A stretch of 64,000 bases of DNA from Devosia ginsengisoli. GTDB lineage: Bacteria; Pseudomonadota; Alphaproteobacteria; Rhizobiales; Devosiaceae. This document shows, in pieces, positions 18,336 to 27,397 of this stretch (position 1 is the first letter of the stretch; each line of letters starts with the position of its first letter). The stretch lies in contig NZ_JANQAJ010000009.1 in the NCBI RefSeq assembly GCF_024707105.1, positions 310,001 through 374,000 on the forward strand, read 5' to 3'. The notes beneath the pieces were generated by a model. The model had not been told where the DNA came from. It ran no database searches and saw only the letters and a list, made by a program, of their open reading frames with translations. The position numbers and the translations under genes are program-made.

Positions 18336-18366
18336 AATGGCCTTGTCGTGGCCGGGAAAGGCGCCT

Positions 18367-20352
18367 GTGACGATAAGAACGCCCCTGCGGAACTGGTTCG
18401 GCCGGCGCCACCTGACCGCCGCGGGCATCGGCCTGCTCGTCGTGCTGCTCGTGGCATGGGCCTCCTTCGAGATGACCCTCAACGCCACCATTCTCGATAC
18501 CCGCGAACAGGCCCAGCGGCGCCTCGCGCTGTTCGAGCGCACGCTGGAGGCCATCATCGAGCGCTTCCACTACCTGCCCGTGGCCATCTCCCAGGCCCGC
18601 GAAACCCGCGCGGCGCTGACCAATCCAGACGATCCGGCTGCCGTCGAGGAGGCCAACGGCTTCCTCTCCAAGCTCAACGAAACCGCCGGCGCCGGCGAGA
18701 TCTTCCTCATGGAGGACGATGGCGCGGTGGTCGCCGCCAGCAACTGGTGGACGCTGACCAGCCTGGTCGGCACCAACTATTCCTTCCGCCCCTATTTCGC
18801 CGACGCCATGCGGCTCGGCCGGGCGCAATTCTATGCCTTCGGCATTTCCACCAGCGTGCCCGGCTATTTCCTCTCCCAGCGCGTGGATGGCCCCGATGGC
18901 CCCCTGGGCGTGGCCGTCACCAAGATCAATCTGGGCGAGATCGAAGCCACCTGGTGGCGCTCGGGCGAGCTCATCGGCATTGTCGATCTCAACGATGTGG
19001 TGATCCTCTCCACCCGCCCCGACTGGCGCTACCGGCCGCTACAGACCATTCCCCGCTCGCGCGTCGAAGCCATTTCCAGCCAGTTGCGCTATGGCGAAAA
19101 CGGCGTCGACAATGCCGGCATCATCACCGACCGCTGGTTCTCCCGCGGCGCCGAATTCGCGCTGTTGGCGGGCAGTGATCCCGAGACCTCGGGCTATTTC
19201 GTGCTGCAGGAACTGCGCCTGCCCAAGCATGGCTGGGAACTGCTGTCCTTCACCCCGCTCACTCCGCTCTATGGCGTCGCCTGGACGGCCGCCGCCGCCG
19301 CTGGCCTGGGCGCCGCGGCCCTGCTGCTCATCATCGTGCTGCTGGTGCAGCGCCAGCGCATCGTCGCCCAGCGCCTGGCCGATCATGAACGGCTCGAACA
19401 GCGCGTCGCCGAACGCACCGAAGACCTCCATATCGCCAACGAGGCCCTGCGCGAGGAAATCGCCGAGCGCATCCGAGCCGAAAAGGCCGAGCGCGAAGCC
19501 CAGCACGGCCTGGTGCAGGCCGCCAAGATGGCCAGCCTCGGCCAGGCCCTGGCCGGCGTCGCCCATGAGGTCAGCCAACCCGTCGCCGCACTCACCACCC
19601 ATCTCGCCAGCGCCAAGCTCATCGCCAGCCGCCAGGACGATGCCGAAGTCACGGCCATCCTCTCCACCATGGACAAGGTGGTCGACCGCCTCTCGGCCCT
19701 GACGAGCCACCTCAAGACCTTCGCCCGCAAGGAGACGCGCGTCGAAATGCGGGCCGACCTCGCCACGGTCATCGCCAATGCCCTCGATCTGGTCGATCAC
19801 AAGTTGCGGGCCTTCGGCATCGACGTCGAATATCGCCGCCCGCGCGCCATCCTGGTCTCGGGCAATCCCGTGCATCTCGAACAGGTGCTGATCAACCTCA
19901 TCGCCAATGCCGCCGACGCCATGGAGCACAGCCCCGTTCGCGTGCTCTCCATCGGAGTCGTCAAGGCGACCGGCACCGTCGAAATCGCCGTATCCGACAC
20001 CGGCTCGGGCATTGCCGCGGCCGAACTCTCCAACCTGTTCGACCCCTTCTATTCCACCAAGGAGGCCGGGCGGGGCCTCGGCCTCGGCCTCTCCATCTCC
20101 TACGGCCTCGTCCGCGATATCGGCGGCGCCATCACCGTCGACAGCCGTCCCGGCAAGGGCAGCACTTTTACCGTGCGCCTGCCGCTTGCCCACGCTGCGC
20201 CGGGCTCCTCACCATCCCCCCAACCACCGCGTCATTCCCGCGAAGGCGGGAATCCACTCTTCGGCTCCCAGTCCGATACAACAATGGATTCCCGCCTTCG
20301 CGGGAATGACGTCGTGGTCGAAACCACAATCACGCAAAGATCAAAGCAATGA
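18367..20352 (+). CDS. DctB-type sensor histidine kinase
   Basis: A 661-residue membrane kinase. There is a transmembrane helix at about 15-33, a large periplasmic dCache-like sensor region, a second helix (AAAAGLGAAALLLIIVLLV) near 330, a coiled linker, and the HisKA box with the phosphorylated histidine in AHEVSQPVAAL. The ATPase domain has N-box NLIANAADA, DTGSGI, LFDPFYST and GLGLGLS. This arrangement matches DctB, which senses C4-dicarboxylates. The GTG at 18367 follows GGGAAAGG; earlier starts would overlap the putative activator sites. The last ~45 residues come from a palindromic repeat (HSREGGNPLF, DSRLRGNDVV) and are probably dispensable. It overlaps the regulator gene by ATGA and is divergent from tctC. 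Confidence 0.85.
   Translation: MTIRTPLRNWFGRRHLTAAGIGLLVVLLVAWASFEMTLNATILDTREQAQRRLALFERTLEAIIERFHYLPVAISQARETRAALTNPDDPAAVEEANGFLSKLNETAGAGEIFLMEDDGAVVAASNWWTLTSLVGTNYSFRPYFADAMRLGRAQFYAFGISTSVPGYFLSQRVDGPDGPLGVAVTKINLGEIEATWWRSGELIGIVDLNDVVILSTRPDWRYRPLQTIPRSRVEAISSQLRYGENGVDNAGIITDRWFSRGAEFALLAGSDPETSGYFVLQELRLPKHGWELLSFTPLTPLYGVAWTAAAAAGLGAAALLLIIVLLVQRQRIVAQRLADHERLEQRVAERTEDLHIANEALREEIAERIRAEKAEREAQHGLVQAAKMASLGQALAGVAHEVSQPVAALTTHLASAKLIASRQDDAEVTAILSTMDKVVDRLSALTSHLKTFARKETRVEMRADLATVIANALDLVDHKLRAFGIDVEYRRPRAILVSGNPVHLEQVLINLIANAADAMEHSPVRVLSIGVVKATGTVEIAVSDTGSGIAAAELSNLFDPFYSTKEAGRGLGLGLSISYGLVRDIGGAITVDSRPGKGSTFTVRLPLAHAAPGSSPSPQPPRHSREGGNPLFGSQSDTTMDSRLRGNDVVVETTITQRSKQ
20231..20317. 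repeat. Palindromic repeat, family E copy 1, inside the 3' end of the kinase gene
   Basis: GTCATTCCCGCGAAGGCGGG and its inverse CCCGCCTTCGCGGGAATGAC flank a 35-base spacer. A second copy lies at 43494-43573. Here the repeat is translated as part of the histidine kinase tail. Confidence 0.8.
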
Positions 20353-21699
20353 CCACTCCGAGCGTTCTCATCGTCGATGACGAGGAAATGGTGCGCACCG
20401 CCCTCGACCAATGGCTGCGCCTGTCGGGCTTTACGACCCATGTCGCGTCAAGCGCCACCGAAGCCCTGGTCATGCTCGACGATATCCATCCCCAGGTCAT
20501 CCTGTCAGATGTCCGCATGCCGGGCCTTTCCGGCCTCGACCTGCTGCGCACCGTACACGAGCGCGCTTTGGCCAGCGAAGTCATCCTCATCACCGGCCAT
20601 GGCGACGTGCCCATGGCGGTGGAAGCCATGCGATCAGGCGCCTTCGATTTCCTGCAAAAGCCTTATGTACCGGACCAGTTGGTCAAGACCCTGCGCCGTG
20701 CCGCCGAACAGGCCGGCCTCAAGCGCGAAGTCGCCGACCTGCGCCGCAGGCTCGATGGCGGCGAAGCCGAGCTCGCCACCCGCTTGGTCGGCTCCTCCCA
20801 GGTCATGGAGGATTTGCGCCGCGCCGTGCGCGAACTGGCCTCCATTCCCACCGATGTCATCATCCTGGGCGAAACCGGCACCGGCAAGGAAGTCGTCGCC
20901 CGGTGCCTCCACGATTTCTCGCCCCGATCAAAAGGCCCCTTTGTCGCCGTCAACTGCGCCGCCATCCCGGCCGAGCTGATCGAATCCGAGCTCTTCGGCC
21001 ACGAGGCCGGCGCCTTTACCGGCGCCTCCGGCCAACGCGTCGGCAAGTTCGAATTCGCCAATGGCGGCACGCTCCTGCTCGATGAAATCGAATCCATGCC
21101 TCTGCTGGCCCAGGCCAAGGTGCTCCGCGTCATCCAGGAGCGCGTGGTCGAGCGCGTCGGCTCCAACAAGCAGATCCCGCTCGACCTGCAGATCGTCGCC
21201 GCCTCCAAGGTCGATCTCGCCGCCGAAAGCGAGGCTGGCCGCTTCCGCGCCGATCTCTATTACCGGCTCAACCTCGCCACCATCCAGCTCGCCCCCCTGC
21301 GCGACCGCGGCGAGGACAGCGTGCTGCTGTTCCACCATTTCCTGGGCCTGGCCGCCCAGCGCTTCAACAAGCCCGCACCCCAGTTGCACCCCGCCGACAT
21401 CAACGCCCTGCTCGTCCACACCTGGCCGGGTAATGTCCGCGAACTCAAGGCCGCCGCCGACCGCTTCGCCCTGGGCCTCGACGCCACCGGCCGCTCCCTC
21501 GACGCCATACTCGGCCCCAGGACCAAGCCCCCTCCCCTCGTCAGCCAGCCTCGCCGACCGCCTCGCCGCCTACGAACGCCACGTCATCGAAGCCGAACTG
21601 GCGAGACATGGCGATTCCATCGCGGCAGTGGTGGATGCATTGCAGGTGCCACGGCGAACACTAAGCGAGAAAATGGCGCGGCTGGGCGTGCGGCGATAA
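20349..21699 (+). pseudogene. DctD-type sigma-54-dependent response regulator, one frameshift near 21528 (possible sequencing indel)
   Basis: The protein has an N-terminal receiver (DDE, phosphorylated D54 in ILSDVRMP, K near 104), a central AAA+ domain with Walker A GETGTGKE, the sigma-54 contact motif GAFTGA, Walker B GGTLLLDEIES and R-finger region, and a C-terminal Fis-like HTH (SLSEKMARLGV-type ending, VPRRTLSEKMARLGVRR). That C-terminus is in the +1 frame relative to the rest: the frame changes in the five-C run at 21528-21532, where one C less restores KPLPSSASLADRLAAYE. Read through, the product is about 449 residues, the usual DctD size. Without correction the protein loses its DNA-binding domain. 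It pairs with the upstream kinase and probably activates the tctCBA sigma-54 promoter. Confidence 0.82.
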
Positions 21700-21727
21700 G
21701 CACCGAAGCGCCCCACCCACCGGACCA

Positions 21728-21882
21728 CCCCTCGCCCCTTGCGGGAGAGGGGGTAATTTCTTCGTTCAGAAGAAATTACGGGTGAGGGGTCTGCGCCCCC
21801 CCATGCTTCGATGTGGGCGGATAGCACAGTAGCCCCCTCATCCGACCTTCGGGCACCTTCTCCCGCAAGGGGAGAAGGAAGA
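21728..21882. repeat. Intergenic palindromic repeat, family A copy 3
   Basis: Arms CGCCCCTTGCGGGAGAGGGG and CACCTTCTCCCGCAAGGGGA with an inner hairpin (TAATTTCTTC/GAAGAAATTA) between convergent genes. The inner hairpin could serve as a terminator. Confidence 0.75.
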
Positions 21883-21887
21883 ACGGC

Positions 21888-22751
21888 CTACCCCACCAGC
21901 TCCACCTTGAACGAATACCGCCCCGTCGCCCCCGGCCCCAGCACCTCCCCATAAGGCCGCTCCTCCAGCGCATCGCTGCCGCCCACCTCAGCCGCCATCC
22001 CATGCCACGGCTCAAGACACACGAATCCCGCCCCCGCCTTCGACCAGATCGCGAAATTCGGCAAATTCTCCCAGGTAAAGCGCACCGCCCTCTCCCCCGC
22101 CGCATAGGTCAGCCCGGCCCCGGCCCCTTCGGGAAACAGCATGGCATCATCAGCGAACAGGTCATGGTTCAGCACCAGCTCCCCGGCCGTGAACGGCGAG
22201 GGCTGCCGCTCCGGCTTCACCAGTCCACCCGATAACCGCACCAGCTCCGGCTCACCGCCATTGTCCAGCACCACGCGATGCTCCAGCCCCTCGCAATCAG
22301 GCAGTGGCCACACGAAAGCCGGATGAAACCCGATGCCGAACGGCATCGGCCGATGATCCCGATTGGTCACCTCCGCCGTGACACTCACCCCGCGCCCCGT
22401 GACGCGATGCTCCAGTTCCAGCAGGAAATCGAACGGAAAGATCGAGTGGCTCGCCTGCCCCGCCCGCAGCGCGAACCGGCAGAAATCCGCCCCGCTCTCC
22501 ACCAGCGTAAATTCGCTGCGCCGGGCAAAGCCATGCTGCCCCATCGGATAGCGAAAACCCTCGATCCGCACATGATCGTCCGGCGCCTTGCCCACGATCG
22601 GAAACAGCACCGGCGACCGTCCGCCCCAGAACGCCGCATCGCCCTCCCACAACCAGTCCTGCCCATCGCCGGTCACGATCGACTGCATCTCGGCGCCCAG
22701 CGGGGACACCTCGACAGTCACTTGCTCATTGCCGATGCGAAGATTGGTCAT
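21888..22751 (-). CDS. Aldose 1-epimerase family protein
   Basis: A 287-residue galactose-mutarotase-like protein of the Aldose_epim superfamily (beta-sandwich). It has the family-type motifs SPLGAEMQSI near the N-terminus, PMGQHGFARRSEF with the catalytic-type histidine near residue 75, and IGFHPAFVWPLPD with a second histidine near 155. It resembles LacX/YihR-like epimerases that interconvert alpha and beta anomers of sugars. No signal peptide, so cytoplasmic. It stands alone between the DctD-like gene and hrpB, with palindromic repeats on both sides. Sugar specificity is unknown. Confidence 0.82.
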   Translation of the reverse strand: MTNLRIGNEQVTVEVSPLGAEMQSIVTGDGQDWLWEGDAAFWGGRSPVLFPIVGKAPDDHVRIEGFRYPMGQHGFARRSEFTLVESGADFCRFALRAGQASHSIFPFDFLLELEHRVTGRGVSVTAEVTNRDHRPMPFGIGFHPAFVWPLPDCEGLEHRVVLDNGGEPELVRLSGGLVKPERQPSPFTAGELVLNHDLFADDAMLFPEGAGAGLTYAAGERAVRFTWENLPNFAIWSKAGAGFVCLEPWHGMAAEVGGSDALEERPYGEVLGPGATGRYSFKVELVG

Positions 22752-22841
22752 GGAATGCTCCCTGAATCGCCCTACCCTAACCCAAGAAGGAGAGAACAGC
22801 CTCGTATGTTGGCAACATCATGCCACATCTACCGACCCCAC

Positions 22842-22918
22842 CCCTCCCCCTTGTGGGGAGGGAAGCGAGATAGGACTTAGCCTAAGCTAAGTCCGTTGAA
22901 TCGAGCAGGGTGGGGGTA
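22842..22918. repeat. Intergenic palindromic repeat, family C copy 5
   Basis: CTCCCCCTTGTGGGGAGGGA followed by the ACTTAGCCTAAGCTAAGT dyad and AGGGTGGGGGT, as in the copy at 4992. The gap 22752-22981 holds little else. Confidence 0.75.
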
Positions 22919-22981
22919 TGGTTCCGCAAACTCGCTGCTGTTCCTCTTGCCCACAGGCAACGGATACTTCAAGACCTTCGC

Positions 22982-25427
22982 ATGTCCCTGCCGCCGCTCC
23001 CCATCGACGACGCCCTGCCGGCCCTGCAATCCGCGCTGGCCGCCGGCCCCTATGCCGTCCTCGTCGCCCCGCCCGGTGCCGGCAAGACCACCCGCGTCCC
23101 CCCTCGCCCTCCTCGCCGCCCCCTGGCGTCAGGATGGCCGCATCATCATGCTCGAACCGCGCCGCCTCGCCGCCCGTGCGGCCGCCGCCCAGATGGCGCG
23201 CCTGCTTGGCGAAGATGTCGGCCAGACCGTCGGCTACCGCGTCCGCATGGATTCCCGCGTCTCTGCCCGCACCCGCATCGAGGTGGTCACCGAAGGCGTC
23301 TTCACCCGCATGCTGCTGGACGATCCAGAATTGACCGGCATTGCCGCCGTCCTCTTCGACGAATTCCACGAACGCAGCCTCGACGGCGATCTCGGCCTCG
23401 CCCTCACCCTCGACGCAGCCGCGCTCCGCCCCGATCTCCGCGTCCTGGTCATGTCCGCCACTATCGACGGCGCTCACGTCGCCCGCCTGCTGCACGACGC
23501 TCCCGTCATCGAAAGCCAGGGCCGCGCCTTCCCGGTCGAAACCATCCACCGTGAACCCGATCCCCTGCAACGCCTCGAAGACCAGGTCACCTCAGCCACC
23601 CTCACGGCCCTGCGCGACTACGAAGGCTCGGCCCTCGTCTTCCTCCCCGGCCAGGGCGAAATCACCCGTGTCGCCGAGCGCCTCGCCGCCCGTGTACCCG
23701 CCAATGTGGATATCGCCCCGCTCTACGGCCAGCTCACGCCATCGGAGCAGGACCGCGCCATCCGTCCCGCCGAGCCCGGCCGTCGCAAGGTGGTGCTCGC
23801 CACCTCCATTGCCGAAACCTCTCTCACCATCGACGGCGTCCGCATCGTGGTCGATTCCGGCTTTCGCCGCGTCCCGGTCTATGAGCCCGATACCGGCCTC
23901 ACCACATTGCAGACCCGCCGCGTCTCCCCGCGCCGGCGCCGACCAGCGCCGCGGCCGCGCCGGCCGTACCAGCCCCGGCGTCGCCATCCGCCTGTGGAAT
24001 GAGGGGCAGACATCAGCGCTCGACCCCTTCGATACGCCCGAAATGTCAGCCGCCGATCTCGCCGGCTTCGCGCTGGATCTCGCAAGCTGGGGCATCACCG
24101 ACCCGTCGGCTTTGCCCTTCCTCGATCTCCCGCCCGCCCCCGCCTGGGCCGAGGCGATAACCCTGCTCAAATCCCTCGATGCGCTCGATGCCGCCAGCCG
24201 CATTACGCCCGAAGGCAAGGCCCTGGCCCGCCTGCCGCTCCATCCCCGCCTCGCCCATATGGTCGTCGCCGCTGCCGCCGAAGACGACGCCCTCACCGCC
24301 GCCGCTCTCGCCGTCCTCATCACCGAACGCGGCCTGGGTGGCGAGGGCACCGACCTCGCCCACCGCCTCGACCGCTTTCGCGCCGACCGCAGCAAGCGCG
24401 CCGAAGATGCCCGCAACCTGGCAAAGCGCTGGGCCGGTCTCGCCGGGGGTGGCAAGGGCGGCAACCTGCCCGCCGGCCACCATCTCGCCCGCGCCTATCC
24501 CGATCGCGTTGCCCAGGCCGCCGGTCCGCGCGGCAAATTTCGCCTCGCCAATGGCCGCCAGGCCAGCCTCGAGGAAACCGACGCCCTCGCCGCCTCGCCC
24601 TTCCTCGTCGTCACCGACTTGACGGGCGCCGCCGCCACGTCCCGCATTCGCGCCGCCGCTGCGCTCGACCGCGACACGCTCGAAACCCTCTTCGCCCACC
24701 GCATCACCGAAACGACCACACTGGCCTTCGACCCCGCCTCGGCCAGCATCCGCGCCCGCCGCCAGCGCCAGCTGGGCGCCCTGCGCCTGGCCGACGAACC
24801 CGTCGCCGTCTCCGATCTCGAACAGGCTGCAACCCTGCTGGCCCAGGCCGCCCTGCGCCGCCCCGATGCGCTGCCCTGGAGCAAGGAGCAAGGGCCCTCC
24901 GCGCCCGCGCCCTCTATCTCCGCGAAACCGTCGGCGATGCCTGGCCCGACCTGTCCGACGCCGCCCTCGCCGCCGATCCCGCCTGGCTGGCACCGCATAT
25001 TCTCGGCGAAACCCGCCTCGCCGCCATCACCGCCGCCCATCTCGGCAATGCCCTCGACGTGGCTCTGCCCTGGTCCCAGCGCCAGGGAATCGACCGGCTC
25101 CTGCCCAGCCATTTCGCCGCGCCCTCGGGCAGCCACCTGCCCATCGACTACGCCGCCGAAAACGGCCCGGCGCTGGAAGTCCGCGTGCAGGAACTCTTCG
25201 GCCTCGACCGCCACCCGTCCGTGGCTGGCGGCAAGGTGCCGCTCCTGCTCATCCTGCTCTCCCCGGCCCATCGCCCCATCCAGACCACGCGCGACCTGCC
25301 CGGCTTCTGGCGCGGCAGCTGGAAGGATGTCGCCAAGGATTTGAAGGGCCGCTACCCCCGTCACTTCTGGCCCGACGACCCCATCACCGCCGCAGCCACG
25401 GCCCGCGCCAAGCCAAGAGGAACCTAG
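22982..25427 (+). pseudogene. hrpB: ATP-dependent helicase HrpB, three frameshifts (possible sequencing indels)
   Basis: Joining three reading frames yields an intact-looking HrpB of about 815 residues, the family's normal length. Motifs in order: Walker A APPGAGKTT, LEPRRLAARAA, DEFHERSLDGDLG (DEAH-type box), MSATIDG, TSIAETSLTIDGV, QRRGRAGR, the helicase-associated domain, and the HrpB C-terminal domain ending in FWPDDP. The frame changes at the six-C run 23098-23103 (one C too many), at 23925-23928 (one C too many) and near 24892 (one G too few). Such clustered homopolymer events suggest assembly error rather than decay. HrpB is a DEAH-box RNA/DNA helicase of poorly defined role. The ATG at 22982 begins MSLPPLPIDD. 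Confidence 0.83.
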
Positions 25428-25456
25428 CGCCAATAGCCCGCATGATGCGGGCTTCA

Positions 25457-25501
25457 GTAGCCCTCATGGTGAGCCTGTCGAACCACGAGGGCGTGGCACC
25501 A
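25457..25501. repeat. Palindromic repeat, family B copy 3
   Basis: CCTCATGGTGAGCCTGTCGA and AACCACGAGG, between convergent hrpB and hyi. It overlaps the last codons and stop of the hyi gene. Confidence 0.75.
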
Positions 25502-26270
25502 CCAGCCCGCGCATCCACCCCAGCCCCTCACTGGTCCCCGCAACCGGCCGATATTCCGCCCCGATCCATCCGCCATATCCGGATGCCGAGACAGCAGCGA
25601 ACACCGCCGCATAATCCACCTGCCCCGTCCCCGGCTCACCCCGCCCCGGCGCATCGGCCACCTGTACATGTCCGATCCGTGGCAGCAGCCGGGCAAAATT
25701 CTCCGTCAGCGCCACGCCGGTCATCGCCATGTGGTAGAAATCGTATTGCAGGTAGAGATTGTCATGCGCCACCGCCGCCAGCATGGCCTCGGCCGCATCC
25801 AGCGTGCCCAGGGCATAGCCCGGCATGTCCACCGCATTGATCGGCTCGATCAGCGCCACGATGCCATGCTGCCCCAGCCGCTCGGCCGCATGGCGCAGGT
25901 TGCCCGCCAGCACCGCCGCCGCAGCCTCGGGCGCCACATCATCAGGCACCACCCCGGCCATCACATGCACAAGCCGGCAGTCCAGCGCCCGCGCATAGCT
26001 GATCGCCTGCTCGATACCCGCGGCGAATTCCTCCTGCCGCCCGGGCACACAGGCCATGCCCCGGTCTCCGGCCGCCCAGTCGCCGGTGGGCGAATTGAAC
26101 AGGACCTGCTCCAGCCCCAGCCGCCGCAACCGCTCGACAATCGCCTCGGCCGGGTAGTCATAGGGCGCAATATATTCGACGCCGCGGAAGCCATCGGCCG
26201 CCGCGGCGTCGAACCGGTCGAGAAAACCATGCTCGGGATAGAGCATGGAAAGATTGGCCGAAAACCTCAC
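25464..26270 (-). CDS. hyi: Hydroxypyruvate isomerase family protein (AP-endonuclease-2-like TIM barrel)
   Basis: A 268-residue TIM-barrel protein of the Hyi/xylose-isomerase-like family. Motifs include FSANLSMLYPEHGFLDRF at the start, GVEYIAPYDYP, VHVMAGVVP, the metal-site glutamate in ALIEPINAVDMPGY, QYDFYHMA and HVQVADAPGRGEPGTG. The family converts hydroxypyruvate to tartronate semialdehyde or isomerises related sugars. The GTG at 26270 overlaps the msrB stop (GTGA), so it is translated with msrB. About 10 C-terminal residues (VVPRPRGSTGSP) come from a palindromic repeat rather than family sequence. No glyoxylate carboligase gene is in view. Confidence 0.85.
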   Translation of the reverse strand: MRFSANLSMLYPEHGFLDRFDAAAADGFRGVEYIAPYDYPAEAIVERLRRLGLEQVLFNSPTGDWAAGDRGMACVPGRQEEFAAGIEQAISYARALDCRLVHVMAGVVPDDVAPEAAAAVLAGNLRHAAERLGQHGIVALIEPINAVDMPGYALGTLDAAEAMLAAVAHDNLYLQYDFYHMAMTGVALTENFARLLPRIGHVQVADAPGRGEPGTGQVDYAAVFAAVSASGYGGWIGAEYRPVAGTSEGLGWMRGLVVPRPRGSTGSP

Positions 26271-26671
26271 GCCGCGGGCGTGAAATTCAGTGCCACGCCA
26301 TTGATGCAGTAGCGCAGCCCCGTCGGCGGCGGACCGTCGGGGAAGACATGTCCCAGATGGCTGCCGCAGGTGGCGCAATGCACTTCCGTCCGCACCATGC
26401 CGAAGCTCTTGTCGGTGGTCGTCTCCACCGCGCCGGGCAGCGGGTCGTTGAAGCTCGGCCAGCCGGTGCCGCTCTCGAATTTCAGCGTCGACTGAAACAG
26501 CGGCGTATCGCAACCGGCGCAGGCAAATGTGCCCTGCCGCTTCTCATGCAGCAGCGCGCACGAGCCGGGACGCTCCGTCCCGTGATTGCGCATCACCTGA
26601 TACTGTTCCGGCGTCAGCTTCGCGCGCCATTCGGCATCGCTATGGGTCACCTTGAAGGCATGGGTGTCCAT
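26267..26671 (-). CDS. msrB: Peptide-methionine (R)-S-oxide reductase MsrB
   Basis: A 134-residue cytoplasmic MsrB. It has the two zinc CxxC pairs (C51/C54 in FACAGCD and C99/C102 in HCATCGSH), the substrate-site SGTGWPSF, HLGHVFPDGP and the catalytic cysteine in RYCINGVALNF (C122). It repairs the R form of oxidised methionine in proteins. The ATG at 26671 follows AAGGAG, so longer readings are rejected. It is followed by hyi with overlapping start/stop, and its upstream region carries the same operator/promoter as the hxlR gene 1.3 kb away, linking it to that redox regulator. Confidence 0.95.
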   Translation of the reverse strand: MDTHAFKVTHSDAEWRAKLTPEQYQVMRNHGTERPGSCALLHEKRQGTFACAGCDTPLFQSTLKFESGTGWPSFNDPLPGAVETTTDKSFGMVRTEVHCATCGSHLGHVFPDGPPPTGLRYCINGVALNFTPAA

Positions 26672-26705
26672 GGATTTACTCCTTTGTCGCACTTCTATTC
26701 GCATG

Positions 26706-26729
26706 GAATATAGGATCAGTTACGTTCAG
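26706..26729 (-). promoter_or_regulatory. msrB promoter with HxlR-type operator
   Basis: On the minus strand: CTGAACGTAACTGA, two bases, then CTATATTC, which contains a TATATT -10 box. The identical arrangement lies at 28039-28062 before hxlR (22 of 24 bases equal). The operator sits in the -35/-10 spacer. The divergent PPOX gene shares this region. Confidence 0.75.
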
Positions 26730-26779
26730 CCCATAGCGCCCGTTGCTTCATATCGGGCTGAAGCCTCCAAAGGCCCACC

Positions 26780-27394
26780 ATGTCCATTGTTTCCTCGCTG
26801 GAGCAGCTCGAAGCGCTCTACACGCCCGCTCCCGTCGCCGCCTCGACCACCAAGGTCGCCCATCGCATGACGCCGCATTACCGGCGCCTGATCGAAGCCA
26901 GCCCCTTCGCCGCCCTGGCCACTGTCGGCCCCGAAGGCGTGGATTGCTCGCCCCGCGGCGACCGCCCCGGCTTCGTGCGCATCCATGACGATGCAACCCT
27001 GATGATGCCCGACCGGCGCGGCAATAACCGCATCGATTCCCTGCGCAATATCGTGCGCGACCCGCGCTGCGCCTTCCTCTTCCTGCTGCCCGGCAGCGGC
27101 ACCACCTTCCGAGCCCAGGGCCAGGCCCATCTCAGCGTGGACTCGGACCTGCTGGCGAGCTTTGCCGTCGACGACAAGCCGCCGCGCTCGGTCATCGTCC
27201 TGAAAATAGACGAGCTCTATTTCCAGTGCGCCCGCGCCATCGTGCGTTCCGAGCTCTGGAACCCGGCCCGCCACATTGATCCCAAGACCCTGCCCACGCC
27301 CGGCGAAATCCTCGCCAGCATGACGGCTGGCGAGGTGGGTGGTGAAGCCTATGATCAGGCCTGGCCCGAGCGGGCCCGCCAGACCATGTGGTAG
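26780..27394 (+). CDS. Pyridoxamine 5'-phosphate oxidase family FMN-binding protein (MSMEG_1061-like)
   Basis: A 204-residue split-barrel protein of the PPOX class. FMN/substrate-site features include LIEASPFAALATVGPEG, DCSPRGDRPGF, RRGNNRIDSLRNI and the core strand RDPRCAFLFLLPG near residue 95. It matches the subfamily of general stress FMN-binding proteins rather than true PdxH (no PdxH C-terminal). Cytoplasmic, no signal peptide. It is divergent from msrB and shares its operator region, which suggests a part in a redox or electrophile stress response. Exact reaction unknown. Confidence 0.8.
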   Translation: MSIVSSLEQLEALYTPAPVAASTTKVAHRMTPHYRRLIEASPFAALATVGPEGVDCSPRGDRPGFVRIHDDATLMMPDRRGNNRIDSLRNIVRDPRCAFLFLLPGSGTTFRAQGQAHLSVDSDLLASFAVDDKPPRSVIVLKIDELYFQCARAIVRSELWNPARHIDPKTLPTPGEILASMTAGEVGGEAYDQAWPERARQTMW

Positions 27395-27397
27395 CGA

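Noticed and set aside
22982-25427. Reading the hrpB region as two or three separate genes
   Set aside because: The fragments are consecutive parts of one HrpB with motifs in order; single-base changes rejoin them.
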